Shown: one piece after another, positions 45,674-53,333 of the stretch
How positions within the stretch are numbered: the stretch's first letter is position 1
How the letters are laid out: the number at the start of each line of letters is the position of its first letter
Virus record (IMG/VR): IMGVR_UViG_3300027895_000005
Coordinates: 41,490 to 105,489 of that record
DNA from: a virus
Reading direction: 5' to 3' (one strand)
DNA length: 64,000 bases
Translations under genes and position numbers: made by a program
The notes under the pieces: generated by a model
The model's database searches: none
Told to the model about the DNA's origin: nothing
The model's input: the letters and a program-made list of their open reading frames with translations, nothing else

Positions 45674-46179
45674 GTGCCAACGGTTACACCGAACACATCC
45701 TGAAAGAGATTGCCGGCGAACGCTGGCGGCAACTGCAGGAGTTCAGCGTTGAACATGACGCGCGACTCTCGCCCGGCCAGTGGATCGCCATCGGTTGTAG
45801 GCATCTTGGAATGGGGACCCTTGATGGCGGTCTCGTCTGCCGCAATATTTTCCGCCGGCAACTGATCCGCTGCGCCGCCGTGTGCGCTGCCGCGATCGAG
45901 GCGCTTGACCGGCAGATTGAGGACGCTCTCGCGGATGGTGGCGCCGAGTATTCTCGCGATCATCCACCGTCGCCGCCCGACCACCTGGAAAAGTTGAAGG
46001 AACTCCTCCAGGAGCAAGCCAACAAGCAGGGTGAAGCGGTCTACCTCATCACGGCTGACGAGGTGGGCATCGACGGTACGAAGCGTGGCGGTCCCTACGG
46101 CGTGCTCAAGAGCCAGAGTAACGCCTGGGAGAAAACCCATGTGGAGTTGACCATCGAACCACAGAAAGGGCAACCATGA
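45670..46179 (+). CDS. Hypothetical protein
   Basis: 169 residues from ATG 45670. N-terminal part 'ILKEIAGERWRQLQEFSVEH ... LSPGQWIAIGCRHLG ... RNIFRRQLIRCAAVCAAAIE' resembles a phage protein family in which host-like 'ERxxQ' and 'RRxLVRxAALxxAAIE' motifs recur; the C-terminal 60 residues are separate. Function unknown. Confidence 0.68.
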   Translation: MSANGYTEHILKEIAGERWRQLQEFSVEHDARLSPGQWIAIGCRHLGMGTLDGGLVCRNIFRRQLIRCAAVCAAAIEALDRQIEDALADGGAEYSRDHPPSPPDHLEKLKELLQEQANKQGEAVYLITADEVGIDGTKRGGPYGVLKSQSNAWEKTHVELTIEPQKGQP

Positions 46180-46661
46180 GCGAACGAACCGACGCCGACG
46201 CCCTGGCCGAACGACTGCTGAACGACGCTTCCTACGATCCGGATGACGACCTACGGATGCTGGCCCGGCAACTGCTCCGACGCCGCGACGAGATCACGCA
46301 ACTGTCATCGACATGTCAGAGGATCGCCGAATCCTGCGACCGACAGGACGAAGAGACGAAGAGGTTGTGCGAAAGTCCCGACGTCCTGTCCATCGCCACC
46401 GCACTGGCCGACTCGGTCAGGGACGCAATGCTGCCGCTGGCCAACTACGATTTCTTCATCGACGGGACGGGTGTCAAGCACTCCGTCCATGTGGTGATGG
46501 ACGAGATCGACACTTCGCTGCGCGCGACCTTCAAAGATATCACCGGGAGGGAATACAACCCGGAAGTGCGCCGTCAGATGGACTGGAGCAAGCACAGGAA
46601 CATTCTCGCGGCAAGGCTGCTGGAGGCGATCATGACGCCTGACGACAAGGGGAAACCGTGA
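46176..46661 (+). CDS. Hypothetical protein
   Basis: 161 residues, helical, acidic; 'DPDDDLRMLARQLLRRRDEI' is a recurring phage phrase. ATGA coupled to both neighbours. No catalytic motif. Confidence 0.65.
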   Translation: MSERTDADALAERLLNDASYDPDDDLRMLARQLLRRRDEITQLSSTCQRIAESCDRQDEETKRLCESPDVLSIATALADSVRDAMLPLANYDFFIDGTGVKHSVHVVMDEIDTSLRATFKDITGREYNPEVRRQMDWSKHRNILAARLLEAIMTPDDKGKP

Positions 46662-46966
46662 CCGACAGCGAAAGAGTGATGGGAAGCATCGCGGACAGAT
46701 TGGCGATCCAGGATCAGCCAGCGCCGAAAGAAGCAATCGGCGACAATGTGAATCACCCTCGACACTATCAGGGCCACAACGGTGTGGAGTGCATCGACGC
46801 CATCGAAGCGGCATTGTCCCGCGAGGAATTCATCGGTTTTCTTCGGGGACAGATTCTCAAGTACACCTGGCGCAGACCGCACAAGGGAAGCCACGCCGAA
46901 GATTGCAAGAAGTGTCGGTGGTATCAGGATCGCCTCATCAAGACTCTGGAGAAACCGAATGGCTGA
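46658..46966 (+). CDS. DUF3310 protein
   Basis: 102 residues. 'NHPRHYQGHNGVECIDAIEA ... EFIGFLRGQILKYTWR ... CKKCRWYQDRLIKTLE' is the DUF3310 (SaV-like) pattern found in many phages near nucleotide metabolism genes. It overlaps the ThyX gene by 8 bases, consistent with that. Biochemical role not established. Confidence 0.88.
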   Translation: MTDSERVMGSIADRLAIQDQPAPKEAIGDNVNHPRHYQGHNGVECIDAIEAALSREEFIGFLRGQILKYTWRRPHKGSHAEDCKKCRWYQDRLIKTLEKPNG

Positions 46967-47792
46967 GTTGACCGTCAGAGAGCAGCAACGCAGGCTGCTA
47001 CCAACATGCGAGAAACGCCCGATCCTCGATCACGGCTACCTCCAGCAGATCGAATGCTGGGGTTCCGACGAGTCCATCATCGAGGCGGCGAGGATGTCCA
47101 CCGGCAAGGGTTTCCGCGATTGGGGACCCTACACCGAATGCACGATCTGTGGGCACTGGTGGATTGACGGAGACGGCAACGCCTGCCTGAATCCATCTCA
47201 CGAGCACAGGAGGGCGGAAAAGGGCGATGCCGGCCTGCTGTCGTACCTGCACTCTCACAAACATGCTACGCCTTTCGAGATGGCCGGCATGGTGATCGAG
47301 GTTCAGGCGCCGATCATGGTGTTTCGCGAGTGGCATCGCCATCGCACGCAGAGCTACAACGAAATGTCTGCCCGTTACACGCCGTTGCCGGACAAGAACT
47401 ACATTCCCACCGTTGAGCGCTTGCTGCTCAACAGCAAGACCAACAAGCAGGCAGGCGTCATCAAGGGGGCGGAAGAGTTGACGGAAGAGAAAGCGGAACT
47501 GTTTCGCCGCCAACTCCAGAAGGAATATGGCAATCAGGAACTGTTGTATCAGTGGGCGCTGTCGTCCGGCGTGCCGAAAGAACTGGCCCGCGTTCACCTT
47601 CCCGTCGGACGGTACAGTCGAATGCGTGCGTGTGCCAACCTCCGCAACTGGCTCGCATTCCTGACCCTGCGGATGGATCCAGCGGCGCAATTTGAGATAC
47701 GGCAATTCGCGCACGCTGTCGGCGACCTGATCGTTGCCAACCATCCGAAGACGTGGGAACTGTTCTCGCTGTCGCTGGCCAAGTGGAAGTAA
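46959..47792 (+). CDS. thyX: Flavin-dependent thymidylate synthase (ThyX) with zinc insertion
   Basis: 277 residues from ATG 46959. Signature R127-H-R-T-Q-S-Y-N-E-M-S-A-R-Y140 (RHRxxSxNxxSxR), preceded by 'HKHATPFEMAGM', followed by 'ARVHLPVGRYSRMRACANLR' and 'NWLAFLTLRM'. It makes dTMP from dUMP with FAD. Between the N-terminal 'AARMSTGKG' and the core lies an added Cys/His segment (C61-x-x-C64 ... C76 ... H81-x-H83) not part of the usual family layout. Confidence 0.93.
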   Translation: MAELTVREQQRRLLPTCEKRPILDHGYLQQIECWGSDESIIEAARMSTGKGFRDWGPYTECTICGHWWIDGDGNACLNPSHEHRRAEKGDAGLLSYLHSHKHATPFEMAGMVIEVQAPIMVFREWHRHRTQSYNEMSARYTPLPDKNYIPTVERLLLNSKTNKQAGVIKGAEELTEEKAELFRRQLQKEYGNQELLYQWALSSGVPKELARVHLPVGRYSRMRACANLRNWLAFLTLRMDPAAQFEIRQFAHAVGDLIVANHPKTWELFSLSLAKWK

Positions 47793-47899
47793 ATCCGCCG
47801 CGAGTAGGCCGCACGCTCGCCGTCTGGTGCGTCGGCGTGCGTTCCAGACGCTGGTTGCCCTCCGCGCGGTTGGGGGCTTACTAAAGGAGATAGAGATAA

Positions 47900-48325
47900 A
47901 TGCGAGTAGGATTTACTGGTACGCGGCACGGCATGACGGACGCCAAGAAAGCGACCTTATGGAATATCCTCAGCGGTCTGCAAGTTGACGAATTCCATCA
48001 CGGGGACTGTGTTGGGGCCGACGATGAAGCGGCGAAGATTACTTCGGTCTGTCAGGGCGATTGCGTCATCGTGTGTCATCCGCCGCTTGTTGAGTCGCTA
48101 CGTGCTTTCAACAAGCAGCATCACCAGATTCGCCAGTCAAAGACATATCTACTCCGCAACTGCGACATCGTCAACGAAACGGATGTGTTGATCGCCGCGC
48201 CCTGTGATGCAAAAAAGAAGCAGACGGGTGGAACGTGGGCCACAATCCGTTACGCCCGCACGCAGGGCAAGCGGGTTATCATTCTGTGGCCGGACGGCAC
48301 GCAATCGGAGGAAAACGCATCATGA
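47900..48325 (+). CDS. SLOG-like Rossmann nucleotide-binding protein
   Basis: 141 residues. 'MRVGFTGTRHGMT', 'EFHHGDCVGADDEAAKI', 'VIVCHPP' and a late 'GGTWATIRYARTQGKRVIIL' are the core of the SLOG/DprA-like nucleotide-sensing fold. In bacteria such proteins bind nucleotide-derived signals or act in salvage and defence. AT-richer leader and AGGAGA ribosome site; codon use is slightly AT-richer than its neighbours. Confidence 0.8.
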   Translation: MRVGFTGTRHGMTDAKKATLWNILSGLQVDEFHHGDCVGADDEAAKITSVCQGDCVIVCHPPLVESLRAFNKQHHQIRQSKTYLLRNCDIVNETDVLIAAPCDAKKKQTGGTWATIRYARTQGKRVIILWPDGTQSEENAS

Positions 48326-48525
48326 AAAAAACTCTGACCGACCGCTGCCCCGTCGCCACACGGTTCCACATCGAGAGCTATTGGGGCCACGGCACCGACT
48401 GTGACCGTCGTGTCGCCGCTGGTGAGTCTCAGCGACGGTGTAAAACCTGCGAGCGGTATCGCTGGCCGGATCATGCGGCGGCGTGCCGGGAGTTTGTGGC
48501 AGAGGAGGGGGAAGCCGATGCCTGA
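48322..48525 (+). CDS. Small hypothetical protein
   Basis: 67 residues from ATG 48322. Several Cys/His (C-P-V-A, D-C-D-R-R, C-K-T-C) suggest one metal site. It overlaps the next ATG (48518) by 8 bases. Not recognised. Confidence 0.6.
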   Translation: MKKTLTDRCPVATRFHIESYWGHGTDCDRRVAAGESQRRCKTCERYRWPDHAAACREFVAEEGEADA

Positions 48526-48583
48526 GAAACAGGGAGTATCCAAGGTGCTATTTTTGGACCTCGACGGCGTCTTTGGATATTGA
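48518..48583 (+). pseudogene. Truncated N-terminus of HAD-family gene
   Basis: 21 codons: MPEKQGVSKVLFLDLDGVFG-Y-stop. The D-L-D-G-V motif is the HAD nucleophile loop, but the frame stops at once. The complete HAD gene at 49364 starts with the equivalent M-P-G-K-L-L-F-L-D-V-D-G-V. This fragment is the original 5' end of the HAD gene, cut off by insertion of the HNH-type gene that begins here. Confidence 0.8.
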
Positions 48584-48608
48584 CGGTTGCAAGTCGAAAT
48601 CCTATAAT
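48580..48608 (+). promoter_or_regulatory. Consensus promoter of the inserted HNH gene
   Basis: TTGACG (48580-48585), 17-bp spacer, TATAAT (48603-48608), starting within the stop codon region of the HAD fragment. GGGAGGT follows at 48619. The invading gene thus carries its own promoter and ribosome site. Confidence 0.82.
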
Positions 48609-48630
48609 TCCCTTAGCAAGGGAGGTAGAG

Positions 48631-49389
48631 ATGAATACTACAGATGAATGCTTATGTGCGTGCGGGTGTGGCTCTCCGGTTCAGATGCCAACACGGAAGT
48701 TTTCTCGCGGTCACGCCAAAAGAGGGGAAGCGTCTACTTCTCTGCCGGAAATCGTCTCCTACGGAAAGCTGACGATCGTCTCGCCTGTCTGGTACGAGAA
48801 CAAGAGGCAAATGGCCACTGTTCAATGCTTCTGCGGCAAAGAATTCCCTGCCCGCATCAACGCTCTCAAGACCGGCAATACGACATCCTGCGGGTGCAAA
48901 CGGTCCGCGTCCCTGCGCGTCAGAAATAGGACGCATGGCCTCGCCCCACGTTCCGGTCGGCATCCGCTGTATCAGACATGGGCTGATATTGTTCAGCGTT
49001 GCACAAATCGGAACCATCCGAAGTACGACGATTATGGCGGGCGAGGGATTAGTGTTTGCTGTGAATGGTTGGAATCGTTCGCGGCATTCCTTGCCTCTGT
49101 CGGCGAGCGACCGTTCGCCAAGGCGGAAATTGACCGAAAAGACAACAACGGCAACTACGAACCGGGAAACATACGATGGGCGACAAGGAAGCAACAGACT
49201 AGCAACACCAGGAACAACCATCTAGTTACGCATCGTGGACGGACGCAAACCCTTCAAGCGTGGGCAGAAGAACTTCGATGGAGTCAAGCTGGAATGGCTT
49301 ATCGGGTCAAGAGAATGCCTCTTGAGGTGGCGCTTGTGAGAAATCCACGGCCAAAGGAGAAGTATGCCAGGGAAACTCCTGTTTCTTGA
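48631..49389 (+). CDS. HNH/AP2-like homing endonuclease
   Basis: 252 residues from ATG 48631. N-terminal zinc knuckles (C-L-C-A-C-G-C; C-F-C-G ... C-G-C-K), then the phage homing-endonuclease core 'HPLYQTWADIVQRCTNRNHP', 'KYDDYGGRGISVCCEWLESF', 'AEIDRKDNNGNYEPGNIRWA' and 'TRKQQTSNTRNN', and a C-terminal HTH-like DNA-binding repeat ('TQTLQAWAEELRWSQAGMAY'). It is AT-richer than its neighbours and its 3' end overlaps the start of the intact HAD gene. Confidence 0.88.
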   Translation: MNTTDECLCACGCGSPVQMPTRKFSRGHAKRGEASTSLPEIVSYGKLTIVSPVWYENKRQMATVQCFCGKEFPARINALKTGNTTSCGCKRSASLRVRNRTHGLAPRSGRHPLYQTWADIVQRCTNRNHPKYDDYGGRGISVCCEWLESFAAFLASVGERPFAKAEIDRKDNNGNYEPGNIRWATRKQQTSNTRNNHLVTHRGRTQTLQAWAEELRWSQAGMAYRVKRMPLEVALVRNPRPKEKYARETPVS

Positions 49390-49912
49390 TGTGGATGGAG
49401 TCCTAAACGACCATTCCCCACTCGACCCGGATGTGATGTGCGGCCAGATCCACAAGGACAAGGTTGCACTCCTCAACCACATCCTTCGCGAGACCGGCGC
49501 GGAGATGGTGCTGTCGTCGGCGTGGCGCTACCTGATCTTCCGCCAAGAGATGAACCTTGTCGGTATGGAATGGTTGCTGCGCTCGCACGGCGTCCTCGCC
49601 AATCGCCTCATCGGGATCACGGCACCCGATACGCTGGAGCGGGTGACCTACAACGGCAAGCCTGCTGACTGGCCCGTCGAGAACGAGCGCGGCGCCCTGA
49701 TCCGGCGATGGCTGGATGGGAACCGTCTGGGTTGGCCCGATGGCGACCGCCTACAGCCTCGCCTGTCCTGGCAATACGTCGTGCTCGACGACCTGGATCT
49801 GGGAATCAGCGCAGCCGGGCATCCGTTCGTTCACGTTGACGGCACGGTGGGGCTGACGGCAGCGGACGCGGAGAGGGCGATTCGTCTCCTTGGGAGGGTG
49901 ACACATGCCTGA
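49364..49912 (+). CDS. HAD-family hydrolase-like protein
   Basis: 182 residues. Motif I 'LLFLDVDGVLNDHSPLDPD', motif II-like 'EMVLSSAWRYL', and an acidic motif IV 'YVVLDDLDLGI'. This type resembles the 'HAD domain in Swiss-army-knife RNA repair' proteins and phage nucleotidases. The start lies inside the 3' end of the upstream HNH gene; its first codons are AT-rich, unlike the rest, suggesting they were supplied by the inserted element. Confidence 0.82.
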   Translation: MPGKLLFLDVDGVLNDHSPLDPDVMCGQIHKDKVALLNHILRETGAEMVLSSAWRYLIFRQEMNLVGMEWLLRSHGVLANRLIGITAPDTLERVTYNGKPADWPVENERGALIRRWLDGNRLGWPDGDRLQPRLSWQYVVLDDLDLGISAAGHPFVHVDGTVGLTAADAERAIRLLGRVTHA

Positions 49913-50351
49913 GCAGCGCGAAGAGACCCGCCTGGCCGAGATCCGGGGGCGGGAGAGTGCAATCACGGCCAACCCTACCTTGACGGGGACTTTTCCCTCT
50001 ATTACTGCTGCCTTCACCGACCGCACCTTCCTCCTTGCCGCCATCGACGCCCGCGACGGCCTGCTCAACGATATGGCGATTGACGCCACGCCCGCCATCG
50101 AGGCGGAACGCCAGCGTGTGCTCGACGCGATCTGCCCTCATTTCACCTCAGCCCGCAGAGGGCAGGTTCTTGCTGATCTGGGCGGCGGTCACGAGGCGCT
50201 CTCGCCCGACAGCGCTCGACGGGAAATCGATACGCTCCGAGCGGCGCTGCGGAAGATCATCAATCTGCCGCCCGGCGACAGACTCACTATTGCCCGAATT
50301 GACGAGGCTCGCAATATCGCCCGCAATGCCTTGGGCTTGTCGCAGGAGTGA
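49905..50351 (+). CDS. Hypothetical protein
   Basis: 148 residues, helical, starting 8 bases before the HAD stop. 'RLAEIRGRESAITANPTLTG' and 'RTFLLAAIDARDGLL' are frequent phage phrases ('DRxxLLAxIDAR'). No enzymatic motif. Confidence 0.66.
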   Translation: MPEQREETRLAEIRGRESAITANPTLTGTFPSITAAFTDRTFLLAAIDARDGLLNDMAIDATPAIEAERQRVLDAICPHFTSARRGQVLADLGGGHEALSPDSARREIDTLRAALRKIINLPPGDRLTIARIDEARNIARNALGLSQE

Positions 50352-50354
50352 CGC

Positions 50355-50687
50355 TCACCCCTCCACCACGCGGACGCGGTTGGGGTCGGCCGCCTCGAAG
50401 CGCCAGCCCGGCGGAATGGTGACTGTTACTGCGCGGAACCCGGTGGCGAGGATGAGCACGCCAAAGGCGTCCCTCGCCTCCTGCATCGTGACGCCTGCGG
50501 GACCGTGCAATACGCCGACTTCGTCCATCGAGAGCGACCATTCCAAGGGGATGGGGTCGGCTGGGCCGGGAATGATCATCTCCGCCGGCACGAAGCTGAC
50601 TGTCCAGCCTTCCAGCAGGCGTGGGCCGTCGCCGCAGCACTCCGGGCATGGCGTCGGCGGGGTGTAGTCGCAGGGGGTGTCGCTCAT
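50355..50687 (-). CDS. Hypothetical protein, opposite strand
   Basis: 110 residues from ATG 50687, preceded by AAAGGAG on the minus strand. Only gene on this strand within the long rightward operon. C-P-E-C-C-G-D-G near the N-terminus is a DnaJ-like knuckle; the rest is beta-rich ('RAVTVTIPPGWRFEAADPNR'). Shares its upstream region with the ribbon-helix-helix gene, so it may answer to the same regulator. Confidence 0.68.
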   Translation of the reverse strand: MSDTPCDYTPPTPCPECCGDGPRLLEGWTVSFVPAEMIIPGPADPIPLEWSLSMDEVGVLHGPAGVTMQEARDAFGVLILATGFRAVTVTIPPGWRFEAADPNRVRVVEG

Positions 50688-50719
50688 GGCGTGCTCCTTT
50701 CTGTGCATCATACCACGCT

Positions 50720-50762
50720 TGCCGTGCGCCGGGCCATCGTGTAGAGTCTATGTAGAGTCTAT
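50720..50762 (+). promoter_or_regulatory. Promoter and twin operator repeats before RHH gene
   Basis: TTGCCG-N17-TAGAGT forms a weak sigma-70-like promoter, and its -10 is part of two tandem copies of TAGAGTCTAT (50742-50751 and 50753-50762, 11-bp period). The GAGTCT core recurs with the same 11-bp period at the next promoter (50993, 51004). Likely autoregulatory operator of the RHH protein. Confidence 0.68.
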
Positions 50763-50777
50763 TCCCCTGGAGGCAAC

Positions 50778-50972
50778 ATGGCGGCGAAACAGAAATCGGG
50801 CGGGCGCCGACTGCGTGAGTCCGGCAAGCGGGCGATCCAACTTGGCGTACTGCCCGAAGATTACGACCTGCTGGCGGCGGCGGCAAAGGCGCAGCGCCTG
50901 CCGCTGACGGGGTTCCTCCTGCGCGCCGGTCTGACGGCCGCGAAAAAGGAATTACGGAAAGATTCGGAATAA
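50778..50972 (+). CDS. Ribbon-helix-helix regulator
   Basis: 64 residues. 'KRAIQLGVLPEDYDLLAAAA' and 'KAQRLPLTGFLLRAGLTAAK' match a DUF1778/CopG-type ribbon-helix-helix (strand plus two helices). CTGGAGG precedes ATG. It is flanked on both sides by promoters carrying GAGTCT repeats at one helical turn, the usual way RHH dimers bind cooperatively. Confidence 0.8.
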   Translation: MAAKQKSGGRRLRESGKRAIQLGVLPEDYDLLAAAAKAQRLPLTGFLLRAGLTAAKKELRKDSE

Positions 50973-50985
50973 TCGTGTTCTGGCC

Positions 50986-51014
50986 TTGACCCGAGTCTGA
51001 CCCGAGTCTATACT
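50986..51014 (+). promoter_or_regulatory. Strong promoter with tandem operator
   Basis: TTGACC (50986-50991), 17-bp spacer, TATACT (51009-51014). Between them lie two adjacent copies of GACCCGAGTCT (50988-50998 and 50999-51009). This drives the last block of small genes (51.06-54.46 kb). Confidence 0.82.
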
Positions 51015-51057
51015 AGTAGTAGATGAGTGAGCAACGCGAACCCCGAAGGAGCCTCTG

Positions 51058-51354
51058 ATGAAGGTCAAGGTTATCAAGCAGGTCAAGCTGTCCACCGGCG
51101 AAACTGATCTCTTTGCCGACGACGCCATTCCCGAAGCGGAAGTGGTCGGCTTCGGCATCCTGACCACCGATCACGCTACCAGCAGCTACGGCCAGCCTGT
51201 CCTCCTGCTGGACGGCGCGGCTTACGACGTCGCCAGCGTGGCCTTGCGGGGCTGGGAAGTTCTGGACGCCGAGACGGTTTACCCGGCCGCATCCCCGGCT
51301 ATGTTCGAGGTCTGGAAGCGCGAGTGGACGCGAATCGCCTACCAGCAGGTTTGA
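51058..51354 (+). CDS. Hypothetical protein
   Basis: 98 residues, beta-rich (KVKVIKQVKLSTGETDLF ... YGQPVLLLDGAAYDVASVAL). First gene after the strong RHH-controlled promoter; CGAAGGAG ribosome site. Not recognised. Confidence 0.68.
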   Translation: MKVKVIKQVKLSTGETDLFADDAIPEAEVVGFGILTTDHATSSYGQPVLLLDGAAYDVASVALRGWEVLDAETVYPAASPAMFEVWKREWTRIAYQQV

Positions 51355-51411
51355 CCACACCAACGAGAAACACACCAGCGGCCCCCGCCCGCACCAACCG
51401 AAGGAGAGACG

Positions 51412-51618
51412 ATGATGAGCGACAACGAACTGTTTGCCTGCCTTGATCTAGAGCAGATCCTGGCGTGGATCTCTGACCCGACCCTTTCCGTGGGGCGTCG
51501 TGCGGCAGCTCACGGATGGGCGATGCACCTGGTCCCCGCGAGCCAGTTGGCGGCATTCGAGGATCGCGTGCGGGCGCTCGAGGCGAAGACCGGCGCGACC
51601 CCCAGCGTTTCGCGCTGA
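51412..51618 (+). CDS. Small helical protein
   Basis: 68 residues (MMSDNELFACLDLEQILAWI ...). GAAGGAGAGAC precedes the start. No motif recognised. Confidence 0.62.
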   Translation: MMSDNELFACLDLEQILAWISDPTLSVGRRAAAHGWAMHLVPASQLAAFEDRVRALEAKTGATPSVSR

Positions 51619-51690
51619 CCTCCGCACCAACCCCCGCCGTCCGGCAACGTGCCGGCGGCGTCCTGAACGATGGCACTGATGGAGATTGAG

Positions 51691-51972
51691 ATGGCTGGAT
51701 ACGCCGTATACGAGATCTGGGACACCACCGCCAGCGTGCCGGGCGGATCGATTGTGTCGCGTCACAAGACGCGCGAGGAAGCGGATGCCGAAGCCTCGCG
51801 CCTGGAGTCCCTGGAAGTGGCGCGGCAGGCCCGGCCGCAAATGTCGGCCGCTACCGCTCGCAAGGCGGCAATCGAGGAGTACGGAGCATCCGCCCATCCG
51901 GCGACGGTCCATCAGGTGGTGCTGGATATGACCTACCGCGGTAGGCGTGCCTACCGCGTTCAGCCGAGTTGA
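51691..51972 (+). CDS. Hypothetical protein
   Basis: 93 residues from ATG 51691, chosen because GGAG lies 9 bases upstream (in-frame ATGs at 51670 and 51679 lack one). 'GYAVYEIWDTTASVPGGSIV' then 'SRHKTREEADAEASRLESLE' looks like a small alpha/beta unit. Function unknown. Confidence 0.62.
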   Translation: MAGYAVYEIWDTTASVPGGSIVSRHKTREEADAEASRLESLEVARQARPQMSAATARKAAIEEYGASAHPATVHQVVLDMTYRGRRAYRVQPS

Positions 51973-52032
51973 CACACCCCACACACCGCCGCTCCGGCGG
52001 AAGCGATGGGACTTACCGAAGGAGATACCGAG

Positions 52033-52269
52033 ATGGTGACGATTATCGAGGCTTGCCCGGCAGAGGGCTATAGCTCCTGGGATCACCTGCTGACCGGCCG
52101 TGAGGCTGATGGTGTGATCGGTCGCCAGTTCCGCACGGTCCGCGCCGCCTGTGATGCGGCTGACCGGGAAGTCCAGAAAGAGGCTGATCGACGCGCCGTT
52201 AGCGGCGGCGCGCATGTCGTGTTGACGCTCAAACTGGCGGACGGTTCGCTTGTCCACCGCACCACATGA
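52033..52269 (+). CDS. Hypothetical protein
   Basis: 78 residues from ATG 52033 (GAAGGAGAT upstream). 'SWDHLLTGREADGVIGRQFR ... AACDAADREVQKEADRRAVS ... HVVLTLKLADGSLVHRT' suggests beta-alpha-beta. Not recognised. Confidence 0.62.
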   Translation: MVTIIEACPAEGYSSWDHLLTGREADGVIGRQFRTVRAACDAADREVQKEADRRAVSGGAHVVLTLKLADGSLVHRTT

Positions 52270-52309
52270 CTGACCGCCCCTCGCCCGGCGGCAAAGGAGG
52301 AATCAGACG

Positions 52310-52567
52310 ATGCATTCAACCATGACGCGCGGCCGACTGAGCGACCGCGAAATCGTGGAAAACTTCCTCGCGCTGCCCGCCGAGGCTTTGCCGTCCGCTC
52401 AGTGGGTGGACGACGGCCCCGAATTCTCCGGCTCGTGCTGGCCGCACCTGCGAGATTTCGTGCTGCCGGCTTTCCGGCAGCGTCTCAACCATGACGGATC
52501 GCCTATCCGATTGTGTGCCGACCGCGCCGGCGGATGGCGCGACGGCGTCATCGTACATGCTGGCTGA
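52310..52567 (+). CDS. Hypothetical protein
   Basis: 85 residues, ATG 52310 after AAAGGAGG. Polar with Trp residues (SAQWVDDGPEFSGSCWPHLR). Followed by a C-rich gap. Unknown. Confidence 0.6.
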   Translation: MHSTMTRGRLSDREIVENFLALPAEALPSAQWVDDGPEFSGSCWPHLRDFVLPAFRQRLNHDGSPIRLCADRAGGWRDGVIVHAG

Positions 52568-52633
52568 CGCGATAACCCGCCCCCCCCCAGCGGTCAGCCG
52601 GACCGCTGATCGCTCCGATGGAGGATGTGACCG

Positions 52634-52852
52634 ATGATCGCCAAGGTACTGGTTCACTCCGCTTCCGGGCGGAGCTGCAAAACGGTGGCGAGTTGCGCCA
52701 CGCTCGATGAGGCGCGTACTGTCGCGAGGCAACTTCGCGATGGTGAAGAGGAGATGCCTTTCCGCCGCCACGGATCGGTGAGTATTTGGTACGCAGGCGA
52801 ATTCTGGGACGGCGTGTCCCAGCGCGAATTGGCAACCTGGGAGCCACGCTGA
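52634..52852 (+). CDS. Hypothetical protein
   Basis: 72 residues (MIAKVLVHSASGRSCKTVAS ... SIWYAGEFWDGVSQRELATW). Starts with a beta strand and a helix 'DEARTVARQLRD'. Preceded by TGGAGGATG. Unknown. Confidence 0.62.
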   Translation: MIAKVLVHSASGRSCKTVASCATLDEARTVARQLRDGEEEMPFRRHGSVSIWYAGEFWDGVSQRELATWEPR

Positions 52853-52932
52853 CGCTCTGTTCGGATTCCGCGCGGCCGGCGGTTGACCCCCGCGCGGCCC
52901 GGTTGGCTGCTGTCGCCCGATGGAGACCTATC

Positions 52933-53139
52933 ATGCTGCTGTACGATGTGAGCTACTACACGAAGGACGGAAAGCGCCTGGCCGACTGCGATTCGGCTGT
53001 CGGCGATCACTACATCGAGGGGGCCAGCAAGAGCTACCCCAACGAGTACCTCGCCTGCCGATGCCTCAACGGCGATCGGTCGGCAAGCTACTGGATGCTG
53101 GCTGGGGAAGTCGTTCAGCCTCCCGCGTTCGCGAAGTAA
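52933..53139 (+). CDS. Hypothetical protein
   Basis: 68 residues from ATG 52933 (GATGGAGACC upstream). Tyr-rich (LLYDVSYYTKDGKRLADCDS ... YLACRCLNGDRSASYWMLAG). Unknown. Confidence 0.6.
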   Translation: MLLYDVSYYTKDGKRLADCDSAVGDHYIEGASKSYPNEYLACRCLNGDRSASYWMLAGEVVQPPAFAK

Positions 53140-53162
53140 CCGCCCGATAGAGGATGAGACCG

Positions 53163-53333
53163 ATGGCCGAGATCACTCACATGCTGGACGACGGCACGGG
53201 CCGTATGGTCCAACTCGTCACCCCGGAGCGGCTGACGGAAATCCTGCTGGACGACGGCAATACGCTCGACCGGCCGGCAGGCTTCCGCGCAGGTGACGAG
53301 TGGTTCGTCGTTGAGGAGGAAACCCCCCGATGA
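53163..53333 (+). CDS. Small hypothetical protein
   Basis: 56 residues (MAEITHMLDDGTGRMVQLVT ...), acidic, beta-rich; ends with an ATGA overlap to the next gene. Unknown. Confidence 0.6.
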   Translation: MAEITHMLDDGTGRMVQLVTPERLTEILLDDGNTLDRPAGFRAGDEWFVVEEETPR

